A stretch of 47,138 bases of DNA from Clostridia bacterium (GTDB lineage: Bacteria; Bacillota; Clostridia; Oscillospirales; CAG-272). The notes under the pieces were generated by a model. The model searched no databases and was not told where the DNA came from. It saw only the letters and a program-made list of their open reading frames with translations. A program made the position numbers and the translations under genes. Positions 7,602 through 15,561 of the stretch are shown in pieces; the stretch's first letter is position 1; every line of letters begins with the position of its first letter. The DNA lies in assembly GCA_017408585.1 (NCBI GenBank), contig JAFQUJ010000013.1, positions 1 to 47,138 on the forward strand, read 5' to 3'.

Positions 7602-8987
7602 ATGAGAATTGAAAATGGTAAGGCTTATGATGTAAAAATTGCCTATGTTGGCGGAGGCTCTCGTGGCTGGGCGTGGGGACTTATGAGTGACCTCGCACTA
7701 AACGAGGACATGAATGGCTCTGTGTATCTGTACGATATTGATTTTGAGGCAGCTAAGGCTAACGAGCATATTGGAAATATATATAATACTCTTGAGGGCA
7801 CAAAGTCTGAGTGGAGATATTTTGCAAGCAAGACTCCACGCGAGGCGATGACGGGCGCGGATTTTGTTGTAATTTCGATACTCCCCGGCACATTTGACGA
7901 AATGGAGAGCGATGTTCACACTCCCGAAAAGTACGGAATTTATCAAAGCGTCGGCGATACAAGTGGCCCCGGTGGAATTGTAAGAGCCATGCGTACACTC
8001 CCTATGTTCGAGGAGATTGCACGCTACATAAAGGAATTTTGCCCTGATGCGTGGGTAATCAACTATACAAACCCAATGACGCTTTGCGTAAAGTCGCTCT
8101 ATGATACATTCCCCGAGATTAAGGCGTTTGGTTGCTGTCACGAGGTGTTCGGCACTCAAAAGCTTCTGTGTCGCGTTCTTGAGGAATACCTCGGCATAAA
8201 GGCTACAAGAGAGCAAATAAAGGTCAATCCTGTGGCTGTAAATCACTTTACTTGGCTCACAAGCGCTAGCTATCAGGGAATTGATTTGTTCCCGTATTAT
8301 GCGCAGTTCTGCGAAAAGTACGCCGACGGACTCCCAAATCGAACCGATAACAACTGGATGAACAACCATTTTGCTTGTGCAGGCAAGGTAACATTTGACC
8401 TGTTCAAAAGATTTGGCTATATTTCTGCGGCAGGTGACAGGCATTTAGCAGAGTTCTGCCCCGGTAAGTGGTATCTTGAAAGCCCTGAGCGTGTTCGTGA
8501 AATGAAGTTTGGTCTAACCCCTGTTTCGTGGCGTAAGGACGATCTTAAAAACCGTCTTGAAAGAAGTCGCAAGCTCCTATCGGGCGAGGAAAAGCCGGGA
8601 TTGTGGGCGACGGGCGAGGACGGAGTAAAGCAAATGCGCGCTCTCCTCGGTCTTTGCGACCTTATAACAAATGTAAACATTCCAAATGTAGGACAAATTC
8701 CAAACCTACCTCTTGGCGCTGTTGTTGAAACTAATGCGATATTCCGTTCAAACGAGCTAAAGCCCGTTATGGCAGGCGAAATCCCTGCGTCAATCTACCC
8801 TCTTGTTTCAAAGATTTGCACCGAGCAGGAGGCTGTGTTCGAGGGAATTAAGAACAGAGATCTTGAGGCAATCTTCAACGCCTTCGCATCAGACCCACTT
8901 GTTACCTGCTCCCTTGACGACGCAAGAAAGCTCTTCTACGAAATGGTTGAAAACACTAAGAAATATCTTAAAGATTATAATCTTTAA
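7602..8987 (+). CDS. GH4 family alpha-galacturonidase, LplD-like
   Basis: GH4 enzymes use NAD+ and a divalent metal for redox-assisted hydrolysis. Seen here: the NAD-binding loop 'VGGGSRGWAW' (about 16-25), 'ILPGTFDEMESDVHTPEKYG', the metal-binding 'GCCHEVFG' (Cys178/179, His180), 'VAVNHFTW' (Asn214, His215) and 'AAGDRHLAEF'. The sequence follows Bacillus subtilis LplD, a characterised alpha-galacturonidase, along its length more closely than melibiase (MelA) or 6-phospho-glucosidases as I remember them. Length (461) fits. There is no signal peptide, so the substrate is imported galacturonides, for example from rhamnogalacturonan. The neighbouring uxaBAC genes would consume the product. The stop codon is directly followed by repeat copy C. 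Confidence 0.85.
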   Translation: MRIENGKAYDVKIAYVGGGSRGWAWGLMSDLALNEDMNGSVYLYDIDFEAAKANEHIGNIYNTLEGTKSEWRYFASKTPREAMTGADFVVISILPGTFDEMESDVHTPEKYGIYQSVGDTSGPGGIVRAMRTLPMFEEIARYIKEFCPDAWVINYTNPMTLCVKSLYDTFPEIKAFGCCHEVFGTQKLLCRVLEEYLGIKATREQIKVNPVAVNHFTWLTSASYQGIDLFPYYAQFCEKYADGLPNRTDNNWMNNHFACAGKVTFDLFKRFGYISAAGDRHLAEFCPGKWYLESPERVREMKFGLTPVSWRKDDLKNRLERSRKLLSGEEKPGLWATGEDGVKQMRALLGLCDLITNVNIPNVGQIPNLPLGAVVETNAIFRSNELKPVMAGEIPASIYPLVSKICTEQEAVFEGIKNRDLEAIFNAFASDPLVTCSLDDARKLFYEMVENTKKYLKDYNL

Positions 8988-9150
8988 TGCGGTGCTACGC
9001 AAGTGCAGTGCTACGCAAGTGCGGAATGCGGAGTGATGAATGCGAAATGAAATTGCTTCGTGAGAGTGTTGCAATTTTGGCTACACGAAAACGGGATTTG
9101 GCTGTCGAGCCTCCTCGACCGGAATTTGCCTTTCCCTCGCTAAGTAAAAA
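8988..9150. repeat. Composite repeat, copy C (degenerate)
   Basis: It starts at the stop of the GH4 gene. It has two copies of 'GTGCTACGCAAGTGC' and the 'GGCTGTCGAGCC' / 'TCGACCGGAATTTGCC' pieces seen in copies A and D. The ATGAATT-linked hairpins are lost or reduced. No gene in it. Confidence 0.65.
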
Positions 9151-9151
9151 C

Positions 9152-9178
9152 AAAAGGCACTCTTTTGAGTGCCTTTTT
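9152..9178 (+). terminator. Rho-independent terminator of the GH4 gene
   Basis: Stem AAAAGGCACTC / GAGTGCCTTTT with a TTTT loop followed by T residues. The gap from here to 9304 also has a weaker hairpin (AGAGAAC at about 9221, GTTCTCT at about 9247, then T-rich), which could serve as second terminator; nothing else was seen there. Confidence 0.8.
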
Positions 9179-9304
9179 CTGTTTGCTTTAGCCCTTGTAT
9201 CAATCCTACACAAACAAAGAGAGAACAAAATGGTGTAATCCGTAATGTTCTCTATTTTTTGTTGGTGAATTTTTTGCTTGCGTAGAGGCGAAGCTACTAA
9301 GAGC

Positions 9305-9634
9305 TTATTTGTTTTTCTCAAACTTTATCATGGCGCTAACAACGCTGTAAATTCTATCTCTTTCCGTAGGAGCTAGGGTGGAAATTGCCTCTGTCATTTC
9401 TGACGATTTTATACTATAACCCGTTGAAAGCACATCGGCAAGCAACAAATCCGCCGATACCTCTAATGCGTTAGCGATTGTGATAAATGTTTCGAGCTTG
9501 GGAATCTTTTCGCCTCTCTCTATCATTCCTGTATAGGTAACGCTAAGCCCTATCCTTTCGGCAAAGTCCTCTTGTCGCCAGCCCTTTGCCTCTCTATATT
9601 TTCTTATTCTCTTTCCAATAGATGATGTGTTCAT
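9305..9634 (-). CDS. XRE-family helix-turn-helix regulator
   Basis: A 109-residue protein with an N-terminal HTH_3/XRE domain (about 8-62: 'IGKRIRKYREAKGWRQEDFAERIGLSVTYTGMIERGEK' in family terms, with 'IPKLETFITIANALEVSADLLL' following) and a short helical C-terminal tail. It likely represses transcription and binds palindromic DNA as a dimer. It is divergent from the SLOG gene at 9824; three copies of an AACTAATAGTT-like palindrome lie in between and probably are its operators, giving autoregulation and control of the SLOG gene. Start ATG 9634 follows GAGAGG. Confidence 0.88.
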   Translation of the reverse strand: MNTSSIGKRIRKYREAKGWRQEDFAERIGLSVTYTGMIERGEKIPKLETFITIANALEVSADLLLADVLSTGYSIKSSEMTEAISTLAPTERDRIYSVVSAMIKFEKNK

Positions 9635-9646
9635 AATTACCTCTCA

Positions 9647-9737
9647 AACAATAGTTATTCTCCCTAACTAATAGTATAGATTAGCGCATCGCAATAATAC
9701 AGAATATATTTGGAAGACACCATAACTAATAGTTGAT
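9647..9737. promoter_or_regulatory. Three AACTAATAGTT-type operators between XRE and SLOG genes
   Basis: AACAATAGTT (9647-9656), AACTAATAGTA (9666-9676) and AACTAATAGTT (9724-9734, an odd-centred perfect palindrome). The third overlaps the -35 of the SLOG promoter; the second overlaps a minus-strand TATACT (9673-9678) that may be the -10 of the XRE gene. The spacing fits a repressor controlling both directions. Confidence 0.55.
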
Positions 9738-9761
9738 ATTTTTGGTAGTTTGTGATATAAT
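9733..9761 (+). promoter_or_regulatory. Promoter of the first SLOG gene
   Basis: -35 TTGATA (9733-9738), 17-nt spacer, -10 TATAAT (9756-9761). Operator 9724-9734 overlaps the -35. Confidence 0.65.
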
Positions 9762-9823
9762 TAGAATGAAAGCATAAGAATTTTAGACCTCGGAATAGAT
9801 ATGGTTAAAATGTGGGTGATAAA

Positions 9824-10291
9824 ATGTGGGTAGATAATACATACAGGGTGGCGCTTTTTGGCCATCGAGATTTTAATAGACACAGGGCTCTTGACAGGTT
9901 GCTCTGCCCTTTGTTGCGAGAGCTATTACGCTCAAAGCCCTTTGTGGAAATATATGTTGGGCGCAACGGAGAGTTTGATGTTTATACAGCCTCAATAGTT
10001 AAGGGCGTTCAAGGTGCGATTGGCAAGGAAAATAGCGAGCTTATTTGTGTTTTGCCATATCAAGAAAGGGATATGGAATACTACGAGAAATATTATGATA
10101 GCGTAATAATACCGGATTGTGTTGCTCGAGCGCACCCTAAGGGCGCAATAACGAAGCGAAACAGATGGATGGTTGAAATAGCAAATCTTATTATTTGTTA
10201 CATAGAGCGTGAATCGGGCGGTGCTTACACGGCGATAAGGTACGCAAAAAGCCTTGGCAAAGAGATAATCAATCTTGCACAAACGGAATAG
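9824..10291 (+). CDS. SLOG-fold protein (DUF1273/YpsA-like), copy 1
   Basis: About 155 residues. It has the SLOG-type start 'VALFGHRDF' (Rossmann-like, ligand loop), a middle 'IYVGRNGEFDVYTASIV' and the C-terminal 'AITKRNRWMVEIANLIICYIERESGGAYTAIRYAKSLGKEIINLA', given here in three recognisable blocks: 'KRNRWMVE', 'SGGAYTAIRYA', 'KEIINLA'. Family members bind nucleotides or nucleotide derivatives and occur as sensors in conflict systems and as YpsA-type cell-division-linked proteins; the exact role is unknown. A related protein is encoded at 35483-35902, also next to a small regulator. I chose ATG 9824, preceded by GGGTGAT; a GTG at 9812 is possible. Confidence 0.72.
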   Translation: MWVDNTYRVALFGHRDFNRHRALDRLLCPLLRELLRSKPFVEIYVGRNGEFDVYTASIVKGVQGAIGKENSELICVLPYQERDMEYYEKYYDSVIIPDCVARAHPKGAITKRNRWMVEIANLIICYIERESGGAYTAIRYAKSLGKEIINLAQTE

Positions 10292-10308
10292 CCTTCTTTT
10301 AATAATTT

Positions 10309-10324
10309 TGATATCATGATATCA
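10309..10324. repeat. TGATATCA tandem palindrome (copy 2)
   Basis: Perfect TGATATCATGATATCA 18 nt after the stop of the first SLOG gene and before its terminator, the same position relative to gene end and terminator as copy 1. Confidence 0.85.
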
Positions 10325-10402
10325 AAATTAACAAATAATGAAAAATAGTGAAATTTTTGCAAAACGCTCTTTTTTAAGGGCTTGCTTTTGCGTTTAATAT
10401 CA

Positions 10403-10434
10403 ACAAAAGCCACCTTTTTAAAAGGTGGCTTTTG
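10403..10434 (+). terminator. Terminator of the first SLOG gene
   Basis: Inverted repeat ACAAAAGCCACC..GGTGGCTTTTGT around an AT loop. It is nearly symmetrical and could act on both strands, but the gene to the right (ending at 10557) is leftward, so it may serve both. Confidence 0.75.
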
Positions 10435-10479
10435 TATTAATTATGCTTTATCAATTGACACTTTGTGCTGTGTTTCTTT

Positions 10480-10556
10480 TGGTGAAGCTTTTGCTTGCGC
10501 AAAAGTGAAGTTGCTACACACCAACGAAGCGTTGCACTTGCGAAGCATCGCATTCT
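10480..10556. repeat. Short degenerate composite repeat, copy I
   Basis: Contains GCTTTTGCTTGCGCAAAAG, 'GTTGCTACACACCAACGAAG' pieces and 'GCACTTGCGAAGCATCGCATTC', similar to the flanks of copies A and D. It abuts the stop of the leftward gene at 10557. Confidence 0.45.
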
Positions 10557-11351
10557 TTAATCATAAATCTCGGGAATGGTTTTGAGCCCGAGGTCTATGA
10601 GCATGGCGCGAATTGAGCACGCCTCGCGCTTAGCGCAGGCGGGGTGGTCCTTTTCTCTGTCGAAGGGTATGCGATTCATTATATGATAAATGAACACAAG
10701 GTCCGTTTCGTCCTTTGTTAGACGATAGCATTGATGCATCAAAAGCTCGTTCGTTTCGTCGAAGTCAAGTCTTAGACCGATTGCCACCTGTAAAAGCGTG
10801 AGCTTTGGAGCTTGGTCGCTTGGCTCGTTATATCTATTGAGCAGATTGGACCAACGCTTTCTGCCAAGTCCAATGGGACGCCAAACATCTGCGGGGTTAT
10901 CAATTCCCTTTTTTATCATGAAGTCGCAAATTAGCGCATTTAGAGTTTTGTGTCTTTCCTTGCCGAAGTGCATAAGGAACGCGCGAGTGTTCAGCGCACA
11001 AAGCGCAATTTCTGCCTCCTCCTTCAAGATGGGAGATGCGCTATGCTCGCTTACCGCCTCAATTTTTGAGAGGTCGAGCGCACTTGGAGCTTCACCGCTT
11101 ATTATCATTCTAAAAAGCGGAGCGCATTCCTCGAAAAAGCCATTATCCTTGTCAAGCGCATTTAAGCTTTGACCTAGAAGATTAAAGAACGCCTCGAGCG
11201 CGAGCTTGTCCTTTTTTGGAAGAGCCTGAGAATGAAGGAGCATTCCTGCGAGCCTTGAATACGCAAGCCTTGCCAGCTCCTCACCCTTGGCGAGTGGCGC
11301 TTTTTTTGAGGTATATTGACCCTTAAAGCTATTAAATTCTGTGCTTGACAT
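10557..11351 (-). CDS. Helical protein with C-terminal effector/HTH-like domain of unknown function
   Basis: 264 residues, no membrane segment or signal peptide. I recognise no named family for the N-terminal 140 residues, which are helical. From about residue 160 ('GLGRKRWSNLLNRYNEPSDQ', 'KLTLLQVAIGLRLDFDETNELLMHQCYRLTKDETDLVFIYHI' as two blocks) the pattern R..WS.L......P.K.T.L..AI.L.L...ET..LL...Y.L......D.I..Y.I matches, from memory, a helical domain seen at the C-termini of bacterial macro-domain and kinase-linked proteins. It is the last gene of the leftward cluster from 20021. CGGAGGAC precedes ATG 11351. Function unknown; a regulatory or adaptor role is an inference. Confidence 0.7.
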   Translation of the reverse strand: MSSTEFNSFKGQYTSKKAPLAKGEELARLAYSRLAGMLLHSQALPKKDKLALEAFFNLLGQSLNALDKDNGFFEECAPLFRMIISGEAPSALDLSKIEAVSEHSASPILKEEAEIALCALNTRAFLMHFGKERHKTLNALICDFMIKKGIDNPADVWRPIGLGRKRWSNLLNRYNEPSDQAPKLTLLQVAIGLRLDFDETNELLMHQCYRLTKDETDLVFIYHIMNRIPFDREKDHPACAKREACSIRAMLIDLGLKTIPEIYD

Positions 11352-11372
11352 TTTGTCCTCCGTGTTTAGATA

Positions 11373-12368
11373 TTAATAAGCAAGTGAGCCGTACATACCG
11401 ACGCACAATATAAGCATGGTGATAAGGAACAGCGCATTTAGGATATGAAGGAATATCCTTAAGCCCTTGCCGAGCCTTGACGATGAGATAAGTCCTTGAA
11501 TTATTGGGAATGCCATTGCGACAATTCCAAAAACAAGTCCAAAAACGGATACTGCGCCAAGAACGAGTGCGACAATAGCGATCACCCAGTTAAATGACAT
11601 AAAGCCTGAAAGAAGGCTAGATGTGGTTGCCCCGGCAGATGAAACGCCTGATGTAACGATGGAGCGAACGCTATCGGTAACTCTTGAAACTATGGTGTTA
11701 GTTTGGTTTGTGTTTGCCCTTGTGATAGCGTTCTCTGTTGCGCTCTCAATTATAGCCTCGTCAGCGCTTGTTAGTCCTGTGTAGCCGGCAGAGGTGGTCT
11801 TTAGCTCCTTTACGAGCTTAGCAAGAGCAGTAACCTCTCTTGTAAGAGCAGAAACCTTGTCGCCTACTGCAACAGCCTCGGTTGATGCAGAGCCGGCGCT
11901 TGTGCTGATGGCGTCAAGCTTGCCTTGAAGGGCATTTACTGCACCTGTAACCTTTGATATGTCGGTTAGGTCAATCTTTGAAAACGCCTCTGCAACAGCG
12001 TCAATGACGGAGCTCTCAATACGAGCAACGAGCGCATTCTCTGACGATTCGAGAAGCTCAACCTGTGAGCCTGCGCAGTTTACGCCACCAAAGCGATTGA
12101 TAAGGTGTGGGAACTTTGAGGAAATGTCAAACGCCTTCTCGCTTAGAAGACCCTTTTCCTCAATTACATCCTCGATAGCCTTTTTTATTGAGGTGATAGT
12201 ATCACCAGAAACATTTATCGGCGTGGTGTGAGTGTTAGAGGTGGTTTGAGTTACAATCTCGCCACCGTTATCGTTATTGCCCTGTGGATTGCGACCGCTA
12301 TCGGTGTCGATGGGCGCATTACCTGCAAAACGACCACTACCGGTTGTCTTTTTTGGTTTAGTTGCCAT
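11373..12368 (-). CDS. Membrane-anchored coiled-coil protein of unknown function
   Basis: 331 residues. The N-terminal 50 are disordered (Gly/Asn/Thr rich), residues about 55-230 are helical with Ala/Ser-rich heptads ('VSALTREVTALAKLVKELKT'), and two hydrophobic segments follow at about 259-289 and 303-326. The protein should be membrane-anchored by its C-terminus with a long soluble N-terminal part, most likely cytoplasmic. No named family recognised. It lies 12 nt after the Hsp70-like gene with a good AAGGAGAC before ATG 12368, so it is probably translated from the same transcript. It may be a client or anchor for the Hsp70-like ATPase; this is inference from position. Confidence 0.75.
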   Translation of the reverse strand: MATKPKKTTGSGRFAGNAPIDTDSGRNPQGNNDNGGEIVTQTTSNTHTTPINVSGDTITSIKKAIEDVIEEKGLLSEKAFDISSKFPHLINRFGGVNCAGSQVELLESSENALVARIESSVIDAVAEAFSKIDLTDISKVTGAVNALQGKLDAISTSAGSASTEAVAVGDKVSALTREVTALAKLVKELKTTSAGYTGLTSADEAIIESATENAITRANTNQTNTIVSRVTDSVRSIVTSGVSSAGATTSSLLSGFMSFNWVIAIVALVLGAVSVFGLVFGIVAMAFPIIQGLISSSRLGKGLRIFLHILNALFLITMLILCVGMYGSLAY

Positions 12369-12380
12369 GATGTCTCCTTT

Positions 12381-14882
12381 TTATAGCTTTTCGCCCTTGC
12401 TATTTGTGTTGAAGGGCTTATAAATTTCGAAATCGTCCGTATCTCTGTCCTCCGGACTGATTATTTTGAATGGGTCGAATTTTCTCTTCTCACGGCCACC
12501 TATCTTAAAGCACACATAGAGGTATTTATTTAGCTCCATCCAGTTGTCCTTTAATTTAAAGAAGTGTGATAGATTTACCTCGTTATCGGGTATTCTTCTA
12601 CCGCTTGCGTCAACTACATCAAGCTTATACATTTCGTTATTTTGATAGTTGAACACAGTAAGCTCTCTATCAACACCCTCAATAAAGGGCTGACAGAAGC
12701 TGAGTGGACGGCGAAGCTTTTGGAGAAGATAGATAATTGTGTTGTCACTATGGTTACTTGCTACAATGATAAGAGATGCGTCCTTCTTGAGTGAAATCTT
12801 GAATAGATTTTGGAAGAACACCTTGCCCGTGTCATCGCTTGGCCAACGGTGACCATCTCTTATGCCCTCATCGACTACCTCACGCTTAATTCCGTTTTGA
12901 ATGTAGTACATTTTTCTTGTGTAACGGTCAATAAAGAGGTCCTCGTAATCGGCATGGTCGATATCGTCGCTGTCGGCAACTATTTCACCTGTGTCGGCGT
13001 ATTTTAGATTTCCACCCTCGCTAAAGAAGAAGCGCAAATCTCTTTCGCCCTCGTCGAGCACATATTCCTCTATGTCGGTAGCCGAGTAATAGTAGGGGGA
13101 CAATACCTGTCCGTGCTCTACGCTGTTTACGAATGCGTGCATATGTATTTTTGTGAGCGAGCCATTTGTTTCGTTACAAACCACATACATACGAAGTGGT
13201 GGAGTAACATCTCTCTTTTCACGACCACCACGGAGCGCAAGACACGCACCGATTGCAATTCCGTTGAAGAAATTGATGCTTGTTTTAAGGTGGAGTGAGG
13301 TGTTGATTTGCTCTGCAAGCTCGACAATGTTAGGACGAACAAACTCTGCGCCCTCAGTTTGAATACGGTCAAGAATAATTCTCTTAAGCGCATCAATGTT
13401 ACTACTGTTACCAACAAATAGTAGCTTTGGAAGGCTCTTAAACTTGTATTTGGTAAAGTATTCAAGGGTGCTCTCTGCAACAGCGTCAAATCTGCCTAAA
13501 AGGCGCTTTTCTGTGCATATATCGTCATTGTCGAGTAGGTCGTCAAAGAACATATCAAGCTCCGGGTTTGGAGAGGGCTCGTAATAATACTCGTCCTTAA
13601 CCATTCCACGCTCATCAAGGAACGCTTCAAAAACAGGATTGCCCTTTGCAAGCTCCTCGAGATTGCGAAATTCGTCAAAGGTGATATATCTTAGCTCGTC
13701 GTCGTCCTCAATTCTTATATTAGGACGCTTGAAGATATGGAAGCGTGGTGACGCAATCGCCTCGGTGGTGCGATTTCTGCGAGTTATCGTCAAGGGGGAG
13801 CCGGGGTCAACCTTTGAAATGTCAACCTTTACATAGTAATCACTGCTCAAAAGCTCCTTAACTCCACGCGCCATTTGCTCGTGAATTGTTCCGTTTGTAA
13901 CGCCACAGCGAATTAGGTGCTCAATTAGGTCACCCTGTATCGCCTTATCGTATGAGTTACCTGCGCTGACATTAAAGCCCGTACCACTACTTATAATGAA
14001 GTTGCCCTCGTCGTCATAGGAGCGTGCGGTAAGTGGCTTAGACTTGCTACGCTGAACGAAGGTCCAGTCAGTTGTGCCTGCGCCAATATCTACAATAAAC
14101 GCTGTTTCGCCAACCGCAAGACCGCTTGATGAGTTGTTATGAAGCCATGCATAGCCGGCAAGAAGTGGCTCGGGAATACAGGTGCTGAGCATTTTAAGAG
14201 AGGATGCGGTTTTTGCGCTGATTTCTTTGACGGTCAGGTAAAAGCCATTCTTAACGCACTTCTTTAATTGCTCTGCGTATTCACTACCACAGCCGGGGGG
14301 AGTTCCTATTACGAATTTTACGCTTGTTACGCCTCTAAAGCGATCTGCATAGGCAGGGTTTCTTGCAGCCCTCATAAAGAGCTCCTTGAAATACATGGTT
14401 GTAAAGAACTCTGATGGCTCAAGCTTATACTCTGCGCTTGTGTCAGCAAAAACCTCGTAGCGATCTCCTATCTCGGCATCTGATAGCTTTAGATGCTTCA
14501 TAAGGATTGTTTTTACGCCTGCGGGAACAGTTGACGAGCCGAAAACTGTCTTGTTTTTCTCGCCCTGCTCGGAGCTTTTAGTTAGAAATTCCTCGTATTT
14601 TAGATACGCGTCAAGACCAACCACCCATTTTATGTCAACCTCGTCGCCCTCGTAAAACATTTTTTTACAGTTTAGCTGTGGGTTGCGGTTTCCGTCATTA
14701 TGGGGAAGGTATGGCAGTAGCGTGGGATCTGCAAGATCTCCAAACGGACAAATATACGAAGGAAATCTTTCAGCACCAGTTAAAATGGCAAATCTTTTAA
14801 GAGCGCCATTTTCGCCCTCCTCAGCACAAGCAATACTTGTGTGAGTTGTACCAAAGTCAATTCCAAAGACATATTTTGCCAT
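12381..14882 (-). CDS. Hsp70/DnaK-like actin-fold ATPase
   Basis: 833 residues. The N-terminal ATPase domain shows phosphate-1 'GIDFGTTHTSIA' (about 6-17) and phosphate-2 'FIVDIGAGTTDWTF' (about 261-274), plus 'VIGTPPGCGSEYAEQLK', the Hsp70 connector-type region. The C-terminal half (about 560-833) is unlike the DnaK substrate-binding domain: no recognisable beta-sandwich/lid or acidic EEVD-like end. It is therefore a divergent, non-housekeeping Hsp70 relative, as found in bacterial conflict or secretion-linked clusters. It overlaps the upstream membrane coiled-coil gene by one base (TAATG), so the two are translationally coupled. It may remodel the coiled-coil proteins encoded beside it. Family assignment is secure, role is not. 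Confidence 0.88.
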   Translation of the reverse strand: MAKYVFGIDFGTTHTSIACAEEGENGALKRFAILTGAERFPSYICPFGDLADPTLLPYLPHNDGNRNPQLNCKKMFYEGDEVDIKWVVGLDAYLKYEEFLTKSSEQGEKNKTVFGSSTVPAGVKTILMKHLKLSDAEIGDRYEVFADTSAEYKLEPSEFFTTMYFKELFMRAARNPAYADRFRGVTSVKFVIGTPPGCGSEYAEQLKKCVKNGFYLTVKEISAKTASSLKMLSTCIPEPLLAGYAWLHNNSSSGLAVGETAFIVDIGAGTTDWTFVQRSKSKPLTARSYDDEGNFIISSGTGFNVSAGNSYDKAIQGDLIEHLIRCGVTNGTIHEQMARGVKELLSSDYYVKVDISKVDPGSPLTITRRNRTTEAIASPRFHIFKRPNIRIEDDDELRYITFDEFRNLEELAKGNPVFEAFLDERGMVKDEYYYEPSPNPELDMFFDDLLDNDDICTEKRLLGRFDAVAESTLEYFTKYKFKSLPKLLFVGNSSNIDALKRIILDRIQTEGAEFVRPNIVELAEQINTSLHLKTSINFFNGIAIGACLALRGGREKRDVTPPLRMYVVCNETNGSLTKIHMHAFVNSVEHGQVLSPYYYSATDIEEYVLDEGERDLRFFFSEGGNLKYADTGEIVADSDDIDHADYEDLFIDRYTRKMYYIQNGIKREVVDEGIRDGHRWPSDDTGKVFFQNLFKISLKKDASLIIVASNHSDNTIIYLLQKLRRPLSFCQPFIEGVDRELTVFNYQNNEMYKLDVVDASGRRIPDNEVNLSHFFKLKDNWMELNKYLYVCFKIGGREKRKFDPFKIISPEDRDTDDFEIYKPFNTNSKGEKL

Positions 14883-15523
14883 TATTCGTCATCTCCGGAA
14901 ATGTTAATATCGTATTGAGCGATAACTCTCTCAATCTCTCTCATGTATTGGAAGCGAACTGCCTCGTCATTGATTTCGCTAATCTTCATAAGAATGCTCT
15001 TGATGCTGTCAATTGCCATCTTTGCCTCGTATTGAGCGATACGCTCAGCTCTGAACGCCTCGTTTTTATCGGTGTATTCCTCAAGCTCAAATAGGCTACC
15101 AAGAACTGCTCTTTCTCTTTCGAGCTTAGCCTCGAGTAGTGCGATTTTAGCAAGAGCCTTTTCAAGCTCACCGTTTGATGCAGGAGCGCTTGGTGCTGTG
15201 CATGAGCTCTTAGCGTTAAGGCCAAGAAGGAGTGATAGTGTGATTGCGCTTGTTAGGCAAACGACGCCCAGAACTGCGTAGTTAAGACCGCCTGCGGGAA
15301 GTAATGCGCCAACAAGGGCAACAAGACCTGATACGATAAGTGCGCCAATGCCAATATAGCTTACGAGCTTCAAAAGGTCAAAGGAGCTCTTTTTCTTTGA
15401 CTCTGCTTTAACCTCACGCACAGGAGCGCTTGGAGCTGTTGTAGCTACTCTGGGATCTGCCTTTTCTGACATAGGAGAGGGCTTCTTTTCCTCTTCTCTT
15501 GAGTTTAGATAGTTGTTTTCCAT
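14882..15523 (-). CDS. Two-TM membrane protein with C-terminal coiled coil
   Basis: 213 residues: a charged, Pro/Ala-rich N-terminus (1-48), two membrane segments (about 52-75 and 81-101) forming a hairpin, and a coiled coil from about 118 to 205 ('LEKALAKIALLEAKLERERA'). Both ends should face the cytoplasm. No named family recognised. GAAAGGAAT precedes ATG 15523. It is coupled to the Hsp70-like gene by a one-base overlap, so the two proteins probably are made in fixed ratio and may form a complex at the membrane. Confidence 0.75.
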   Translation of the reverse strand: MENNYLNSREEEKKPSPMSEKADPRVATTAPSAPVREVKAESKKKSSFDLLKLVSYIGIGALIVSGLVALVGALLPAGGLNYAVLGVVCLTSAITLSLLLGLNAKSSCTAPSAPASNGELEKALAKIALLEAKLERERAVLGSLFELEEYTDKNEAFRAERIAQYEAKMAIDSIKSILMKISEINDEAVRFQYMREIERVIAQYDINISGDDE

Positions 15524-15561
15524 AATTAAATTCCTTTCGTATATTTACTACTTTTTGTAGA

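Noticed and set aside
7698-8444. A 248-codon frame on the minus strand opposite the GH4 gene
   Set aside because: It lies wholly within the well-supported GH4 gene, is not similar to a known family and has no ribosome binding site.
12381-14882. Housekeeping dnaK
   Set aside because: The C-terminal half does not resemble the DnaK substrate-binding domain and there are no grpE or dnaJ neighbours.
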